A stretch of 9,964 nt of DNA from an uncultured bacterium (GTDB taxonomy: Bacteria > Actinomycetota > Coriobacteriia > Coriobacteriales > Coriobacteriaceae): contig CAJMSV010000065.1 in NCBI GenBank assembly GCA_905216175.1, positions 1-9,964 on the forward strand, in the 5' to 3' direction. Under the pieces are notes generated by a model, which saw nothing but the letters and a program-made list of their open reading frames with translations, was not told the DNA's origin and did no database searches. The stretch's first letter is position 1, and each line of letters begins with the position of its first letter. This document shows positions 5,735-9,964 of this stretch, piece by piece. A program made the position numbers and the translations under genes.

Positions 5735-7924
5735 ATGAAGAACATCCTGCATCTGTTTAAACGCGATGTCCAAAACGTGTCTCGCTCCGTAATCGGCTTG
5801 GTTGTCGTGATGGGCCTCGTTATCGTACCGTGCCTGTACGCGTGGTTTAATATCGCCGGCAGCTGGGATCCGTACGGCAACACCGGCAATCTTAAGATCG
5901 CCGTGGTCAACACCGATGAGGGTTACGAGAGCGATCTGATCCCTGTCGAGGTTAACGTGGGTGAAAACGTGACCGCCACCCTGCGCGGCAACGAGAGCTT
6001 CGATTGGGTTGTACTCAACAATCGAGAAAAGGCCATCGAGGGCGTCAAATCGGGCGCATACTATGCGGCTGTCGTCATCCCCAAGACGTTTAGTGCCGAT
6101 ATGATGACGCTCTTCTCGACCGATGTGAAGCATGCCGATATCGAGTTCTACGAGAACCAGAAGGCAAATGCCATTGCTCAGATCGTGACCGAGAAGGGCT
6201 CGAGCGCCGTCCAGAGTCAGGTCAACGAAACCTTTACCGAGACCATCACGACCATCGGTCTTAAAACCGTGTCCAGCCTGCTCGATTACATGAGCACCGA
6301 TCAAGTGAGCAACTTTATCGCCAACCTGTCCTCGACGCTGGGCGATTCGGTCCAGGACCTGCAAGACGTTCAGGCCAGCGCAACGTCGCTGGCGGGCATA
6401 TTGAGCTCCACGTCCGATTCGCTGACGTCGGCGGGCGGTATGCTCAAGCAGACGGGCACGGTCGATGAGTCGACTAAGCAGCTGATGGAGCATGCCAAGA
6501 GCGGTATCGATGATTCCAAAGAAGCGCTTAAGGCGGCAAACGATGCCATCGATGCCGCGATCGATGGAAGTGCGGGTTCGTTCGACAATGTGTCTGCCGA
6601 GCTCGCGAAGGCGTTCGATGCCGCGAACCAGCATGTCGACCTTACGGTGTCCCAACTCAACGATGCCGCTGCGGCCCTCAATGCGCGCGCCAAGGATATC
6701 GATGCGATGGCCGATCAGCTCCGCAGCTTTGCCGACCAGGTGAGGGATGAGAATTTGAAGGACGGCCTCAAGTCCGCTGCGACGTCGCTGGGCAGAATCG
6801 CCGTTGAGTACCGCAATAATGAGAAGGACCTGAAGGCGACCGCGAAGTCTCTCTCCGACAGCATGGCCGAGGTCAACAGCTCGCGTGCCGAGGTCGATCA
6901 GGCCATCGCCGATGCCAAGGCCGGCATCGCGGGTGCCAAATCCGATTACGATTCCACGTTCTCGGTTAAGGCCAAGGAGCTCAAGAAGACCGTCTCGGGG
7001 GTTCTGGATTCACTGAATGGTATTTCAAGCGATCTGGATAGCGCCGTTGCAGGACTGACCGATGCGTCCGGCTCGCTGGCAAAGGGTCTGTCCAAAGCCG
7101 CAAAGCTGGTCAACAAGGCTTCCGATCAGTTGGGTGAGGCATCGGACAAGATCAGCGCGTTTAAGGACGAGCTTGACGGCGCCCTTATGTCGGACGATCT
7201 GGCCACGATCAAGACAATGATCGGCACCGCCCCCGAGGGTTTGGCCGCGTCGCTTTCCGGCCCCGTCGCGCTCGACCGCAAGCCGGTCTATCCGATTCGC
7301 AATTACGGCTCTGCCATGGCGCCGTTCTACACGATTCTGTCGCTCTGGGTCGGTTCGATCGTGCTGGCGGCCATGATGAAGGTGTCGGTTGACGATGAGC
7401 TCATCAACGAGCTCATCCCCGTGCGCCTGCACGAGATCTACCTGGGCCGTTACCTGTTCTTTGGCGGTCTGGCGCTGCTGCAGGCAACGCTCGTGTGCGC
7501 GGGCGACATCCTGTTCTTTGGCATCCAGTGCGACAACCCGCTGCAATTTGTGCTGGCGGGCTGGATCGCGAGCCTCGTGTTCTCCAATATCGTCTACACG
7601 CTTACGGTGTCGTTTGGCGATATCGGTAAGGCACTCGCTGTCGTGCTGTTGGTTATGCAGGTCGGCGGTTCGGGCGGTACGTTCCCCATCGAGATGACCG
7701 GTCCCGTGTTCCAGGCGATATATCCGTTCCTGCCGTTTACCCACGGCATCAACGCCATGCATGCCGCCATGGCCGGTGCCTACCATATGGAGTACTGGAT
7801 TGAGCTGGGCATTCTGGCGAGCTATCTGATTCCGTCGCTGGCGCTGGGCGTGGTCTTCCGCCGTCCGGTCATCAAAGCCAACGACTGGATTATCGAAAAG
7901 CTTGAGAGTACTAAATTAATCTAG
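5735..7924 (+). CDS. YhgE/Pip-family membrane protein (second paralogue)
   Basis: A 729-aa paralogue of the preceding protein with the canonical family layout. One helix lies at about 19-40, followed by SWDPYGN and the Pip module (EGVKSGAYYAAVVIPKTF). A cysteine-free ectodomain spans about 41-527 and contains a long Ala/Asp/Ser/Lys-rich coiled coil. A C-terminal ABC-2-like domain has helices near 528-550, 573-595, 603-626, 630-650 and 688-708, with the shared motifs MAPFYT, IGKA, FPIEM and LPFTHGIN. It ends soon after the last helix, so it lacks the tail of its neighbour. The start is well defined by the Shine-Dalgarno site and zero-gap coupling to the upstream stop. The two ectodomains are nearly identical in length (about 489 and 487 residues), so a heteromeric complex is a reasonable inference. 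The family is distantly related in layout to the EsaA/YueB component of type VII secretion, but no secretion genes are present here. Confidence 0.93.
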   Translation: MKNILHLFKRDVQNVSRSVIGLVVVMGLVIVPCLYAWFNIAGSWDPYGNTGNLKIAVVNTDEGYESDLIPVEVNVGENVTATLRGNESFDWVVLNNREKAIEGVKSGAYYAAVVIPKTFSADMMTLFSTDVKHADIEFYENQKANAIAQIVTEKGSSAVQSQVNETFTETITTIGLKTVSSLLDYMSTDQVSNFIANLSSTLGDSVQDLQDVQASATSLAGILSSTSDSLTSAGGMLKQTGTVDESTKQLMEHAKSGIDDSKEALKAANDAIDAAIDGSAGSFDNVSAELAKAFDAANQHVDLTVSQLNDAAAALNARAKDIDAMADQLRSFADQVRDENLKDGLKSAATSLGRIAVEYRNNEKDLKATAKSLSDSMAEVNSSRAEVDQAIADAKAGIAGAKSDYDSTFSVKAKELKKTVSGVLDSLNGISSDLDSAVAGLTDASGSLAKGLSKAAKLVNKASDQLGEASDKISAFKDELDGALMSDDLATIKTMIGTAPEGLAASLSGPVALDRKPVYPIRNYGSAMAPFYTILSLWVGSIVLAAMMKVSVDDELINELIPVRLHEIYLGRYLFFGGLALLQATLVCAGDILFFGIQCDNPLQFVLAGWIASLVFSNIVYTLTVSFGDIGKALAVVLLVMQVGGSGGTFPIEMTGPVFQAIYPFLPFTHGINAMHAAMAGAYHMEYWIELGILASYLIPSLALGVVFRRPVIKANDWIIEKLESTKLI

Positions 7925-7986
7925 CGCAACAGCGTGGCGTTGACGAAACATCAAGGTCTACTCTGCCGATACTTTAGCGGGCTGGA

Positions 7987-8016
7987 TTGCGATGTCGTGT
8001 TGGTTGTTGCTACAGT
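7987..8016 (+). promoter_or_regulatory. Possible promoter just before the terminator hairpin
   Basis: TTGCGA (7987-7992) and TACAGT (8011-8016) are 18 nt apart, each matching consensus at four of six. Initiation would occur at about 8022, within the left arm of the terminator hairpin, which would make the hairpin a leader attenuator for the downstream transporter. Speculative. Confidence 0.22.
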
Positions 8017-8018
8017 AG

Positions 8019-8057
8019 CGGGGCGTGCCGGGGGTCCGGCGCGCCCCGTTTTTATTT
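8019..8057 (+). terminator. Intrinsic terminator of the Pip operon
   Basis: A 13-bp stem (8019-8031 with 8036-8048, one G-U pair) closes a 4-nt loop and is followed by TTTTTATTT. It lies 95 nt after the stop of the second Pip gene and is very GC-rich, so it should end transcription efficiently and separate the operon from the EamA gene. Confidence 0.92.
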
Positions 8058-8084
8058 GACCATGAGGCGGCACGCAGCCATACG
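8056..8084 (+). promoter_or_regulatory. Candidate promoter of the EamA transporter gene
   Basis: TTGACC (8056-8061), a five-of-six -35 box, overlaps the terminator's T-run. 17 nt further is CATACG (8079-8084), a weak -10. The start would be near 8091, about 35 nt before the ATG. The upstream terminator implies that a promoter must exist in this stretch. Confidence 0.35.
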
Positions 8085-8124
8085 CGTGCGGACACCACGC
8101 CCAGTTTGAGTGTGAGGATGTTCC

Positions 8125-9108
8125 ATGGCCCAATACGCTGCCAACGAAATCGAAAACATGCCCGATAGCCCTGTTGCTCGCGATGACCTGGGTGCGGGCG
8201 GCACCTCCCGTGGCGCCGGTGCTCGCTCGCCGCTGTTCTGGAAAGTTCTACTGCTTTCGGTGGCGATTATCTGGGGCTACTCCTTTACCACTATGAAGGA
8301 CGCGCTCGACACCATCCCGGTGTTCGAACTGCTCTATGTTCGCTTTCTTCCCGCAGCGCTGGTCATGTTTGTTATCTTTCGCAAGCGCATCGCCGCCCAC
8401 CTTAACGCTCGCAATCTGATTGTTGGTCTGAGCATGGGCGCGCTCATGTGGGCAGCCTATGCCTTGCAGACGGTCGGTCTGGCTCAGACCACGGCGGGTA
8501 AGAACGCTTTTTTGACGGGCACCTATTGCATTCTGGTCCCGTTCGCGAGCTATTTCCTAAGCGGCGAAAAGCTCACTCGTTACAACTTGGGTGCCGCATT
8601 GCTTTGTCTGGCGGGCATTGGCCTGGTGGCGCTCGATAGCGTCGAGTTCAACATCGGTGATGCCATCACGCTGGGCGGTGCGGTCTTTTTCGCCATCCAG
8701 ATGGCGGTGACCGCCAAGTACGGTCGCAAAATGGATATCAACGTCATTACGTTTTGGATGTTTGTGGGCAACGGCGTGCTGAGCCTGATCTCGTCGCTGT
8801 TGTTCGAGACCCAAGCGCCCGCGTCTGTGTGGACGCCGAGCTTTATCGGCGTGATGGCCTTTCTCTCGGTGGGCTGCACGTGCGTGGCGCTGCTCATTCA
8901 AAACGTCGGCTTGGCGCACGTCCCGGCCTCGACGGGCGCATTGCTCCTGTCGATGGAGTCCCCTTCGGGCGTGCTGGTTTCGGTGCTGCTGATGGGGGAG
9001 GCGCTCACCTCGCGTCTGCTCGCCGGCTTCGTCCTCATTTTCTTGTCGATTATCTTAAGCGAGACGCATTTCGATTTTTTGCGCCGAAATAATTGCGCGC
9101 AATTGTAA
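8125..9108 (+). CDS. EamA/DMT-superfamily transporter
   Basis: A 327-aa inner-membrane protein of the drug/metabolite transporter (DMT) superfamily, with two EamA repeats (about residues 40-170 and 180-315) and ten predicted helices. Visible family features are the first helix with IIWGYSF, then LLYVRFLPAALV, the stretch GKNAFLTGTYCILVPF in the first repeat, and the LLSMESPSGVLVSVLLMGE stretch near the end of the second. A hydrophilic N-terminal extension of about 35 residues precedes helix 1 and is longer than usual for the family. GAGGA (8114-8118) with a 6-nt gap supports ATG 8125. Members typically export amino acids, nucleosides or other small metabolites, but the substrate cannot be told from sequence. 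Flanked by terminators on both sides, so it is probably monocistronic. Confidence 0.93.
   Translation: MAQYAANEIENMPDSPVARDDLGAGGTSRGAGARSPLFWKVLLLSVAIIWGYSFTTMKDALDTIPVFELLYVRFLPAALVMFVIFRKRIAAHLNARNLIVGLSMGALMWAAYALQTVGLAQTTAGKNAFLTGTYCILVPFASYFLSGEKLTRYNLGAALLCLAGIGLVALDSVEFNIGDAITLGGAVFFAIQMAVTAKYGRKMDINVITFWMFVGNGVLSLISSLLFETQAPASVWTPSFIGVMAFLSVGCTCVALLIQNVGLAHVPASTGALLLSMESPSGVLVSVLLMGEALTSRLLAGFVLIFLSIILSETHFDFLRRNNCAQL
9091..9104. repeat. Perfect 14-bp palindrome at the end of the EamA gene
   Basis: AATTGCGCGCAATT is its own reverse complement and covers the last codons of the transporter, ending 2 nt before the TAA stop. It encodes NNCAQL in part, so coding use explains it partly; the perfect symmetry could also mark a protein-binding site. 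Confidence 0.5.
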
Positions 9109-9118
9109 ACAACTTGTT

Positions 9119-9146
9119 GCGCCGTCCTCCTGGGGCGGCGCTTTTT
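9119..9146 (+). terminator. Intrinsic terminator of the EamA gene
   Basis: A 9-bp stem (9119-9127 with 9133-9141, one G-U pair) with a 5-nt loop is followed by five T residues. It begins 10 nt after the EamA stop and separates it from the hydrolase gene. Confidence 0.9.
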
Positions 9147-9170
9147 ATGTAACGCCCTTACAGTTATGCC

Positions 9171-9199
9171 TTGCACTTTAGACCATCAAAGTGTTTTCT
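9171..9199 (+). promoter_or_regulatory. Candidate promoter with inverted repeat before the M20 hydrolase
   Basis: TTGCAC (9171-9176) is followed after 17 nt by TTTTCT (9194-9199), a weak -10. Overlapping it is the inverted repeat CACTTT (9174-9179), 8-nt spacer, AAAGTG (9188-9193), which fills the spacer and could be an operator. The upstream terminator requires a promoter in this 78-nt interval. Confidence 0.3.
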
Positions 9200-9224
9200 G
9201 CACAAATAATACTGGAGGGCATCT

Positions 9225-9964
9225 ATGGCACCAGCTCTGTCCGATTTTCAACCGCAACCAGCGCCCAAAGCCACCCCGGCCGCGCAAGCCGCTATCGGTG
9301 ACGGTCTTGTTGCCGAGGCTCAAGCTTTTGCAGACAAGCTTGCTGCGTGGCGCCACGATCTGCATCAGACGCCCGAGTTGGGTAATCGCCTTCCGCAAAC
9401 CTCTGCGTATATCCAGGCACGTCTGACCGAGATGGGCATCCCGTTTGCCACGCTCGTCGACGGCTCCTGTGTTGTGGGCCTTGTCGGTGCCGGTGCGGCC
9501 GTGGCGGCCCAGGGCAACGGTACGTGCACGGACGATCAGGCCGGCACGGTCATCATGCTGCGCGGTGACATGGATGCCCTTCCCGTCGCGGAAGAGTCGG
9601 GCGAGCCTTTCGCCTCTACGAACGGCTGTATGCATGCTTGCGGTCACGATATGCACGCGACGGCGCTGCTTGGTGCGGCGCGCTTGCTCAAGGCCCGCGA
9701 GGCCGAGCTTGTCGACGCCAACGCTACCGTCAAACTGCTGTTCCAGCCGGGCGAGGAGACCTTTGAGGGGGCACGCGCTGCCATCGCCGACGGCTTGCTC
9801 GAGAACCCGCGTCCTCAGGCGGCCTTTGCCATGCATGTCTACAGCCAGTCGCCGCTTGGCCTGGTGCTCTATGGCAGCCCGGCGCTCTCGGGCGTGTACG
9901 GTTTCCGCATTACGCTGCAGGGCAAGGGCGGCCATGGCTCGAGCCCCGAGATCTGCATCGACCC
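9225..9964 (+). CDS. M20-family metallo-amidohydrolase (N-acyl-amino-acid/peptide hydrolase), partial
   Basis: The first 246 codons of a zinc-dependent amidohydrolase of peptidase family M20, subfamily D (aminoacylase/hippurate hydrolase/IAA-amino-acid hydrolase type), open to the window end. Motifs in order are WRHDLHQTPELG near 43-54, RGDMDALP at 113-120, HACGHDMHAT at 137-146 (C139 and H141 are expected metal ligands), QPGEE at 174-178 (catalytic-base Glu region), MHV at 203-205 (further ligand), and GKGGHGS from 233, the start of the dimerisation domain. An alanine/proline-rich N-terminal extension of about 30 residues and a short insertion near residues 87-107 (AAVAAQGNGTCTDD) are not typical. 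GGAGGG (9214-9219), 5 nt before ATG 9225, sets the start. Such enzymes release amino acids from N-acyl or small peptide substrates in the cytoplasm; the exact substrate is unknown. The last third, including the final metal ligand, lies outside. Confidence 0.93.
   Translation, partial: MAPALSDFQPQPAPKATPAAQAAIGDGLVAEAQAFADKLAAWRHDLHQTPELGNRLPQTSAYIQARLTEMGIPFATLVDGSCVVGLVGAGAAVAAQGNGTCTDDQAGTVIMLRGDMDALPVAEESGEPFASTNGCMHACGHDMHATALLGAARLLKAREAELVDANATVKLLFQPGEETFEGARAAIADGLLENPRPQAAFAMHVYSQSPLGLVLYGSPALSGVYGFRITLQGKGGHGSSPEICID

Noticed and set aside
4919..6655. Long minus-strand open frame (578 codons) across the junction of the two Pip genes
   Set aside because: It lies antisense to two clear coding regions, encodes a low-complexity His/Arg/Leu/Asp-rich product with no recognisable domain, and is explained by the codon bias of the sense genes.
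7025..7786. Minus-strand open frame opposite the second Pip gene
   Set aside because: Arg/His/Gln-rich, no domain, antisense to conserved membrane segments.
7951..8133. Short minus-strand open frame in the gap between the second Pip gene and the EamA gene
   Set aside because: It runs through the strong terminator hairpin and shows no sensible protein features.

Overview
The window most resembles an actinobacterial chromosome of the class Coriobacteriia, probably Collinsella or a close relative. This rests on style: moderately high GC, strong use of GAG, CTC/CTG and GCC codons in most genes, purine-rich Shine-Dalgarno sites, GC-rich hairpin terminators, and the gene families present. No rRNA or other phylogenetic marker is available, so the assignment is an inference. 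The leftmost part (about 1-1200) looks different. It has an AT-rich intergenic region, a hydrolase remnant using mainly GAA and CTG, and an htpG 5' portion that avoids CTC, which is more like a gut Clostridia genome. The window may therefore be mosaic, by gene transfer or by assembly.

Layout. At 1-377 (minus strand) lies the N-terminal part of an alpha/beta hydrolase interrupted by an in-frame TAG just before its nucleophile motif. A divergent regulatory region follows (378-601), holding a promoter, a near-perfect CIRCE operator at the predicted htpG start point and a degenerate second CIRCE. At 602-2623 is htpG (Hsp90 chaperone), expected to be repressed by HrcA. At 2624-2917 is a gene-free stretch with a long hairpin repeat, a second inverted repeat and a candidate promoter/operator. 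At 2918-7924 is a two-gene operon of YhgE/Pip-family membrane proteins (938 and 729 aa) whose stop and start codons abut behind an excellent Shine-Dalgarno site. It ends in a strong intrinsic terminator (8019-8057). At 8125-9108 is a 10-helix EamA/DMT-family transporter with its own terminator (9119-9146). At 9225 an M20 metallo-amidohydrolase begins and runs off the right edge.

How the parts relate. htpG is a stress-regulated cytosolic chaperone unit, independent of what follows. The two Pip proteins share one architecture: one N-terminal helix, a cysteine-free coiled-coil ectodomain of almost the same length in both, and a C-terminal ABC-2-like membrane domain. They probably form a heteromeric cell-envelope complex. 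The first carries an additional tail of about 200 residues with two more predicted helices. The EamA transporter and the M20 hydrolase are separate transcription units by their terminators, although a metabolite exporter beside an N-acyl-amino-acid/peptide hydrolase is a plausible functional neighbourhood. The most interesting items are the Pip pair with its tail, the nonsense-interrupted hydrolase, the composition change inside htpG, and the structured repeats after htpG. No CRISPR array, tRNA, rRNA or transposase gene was seen.
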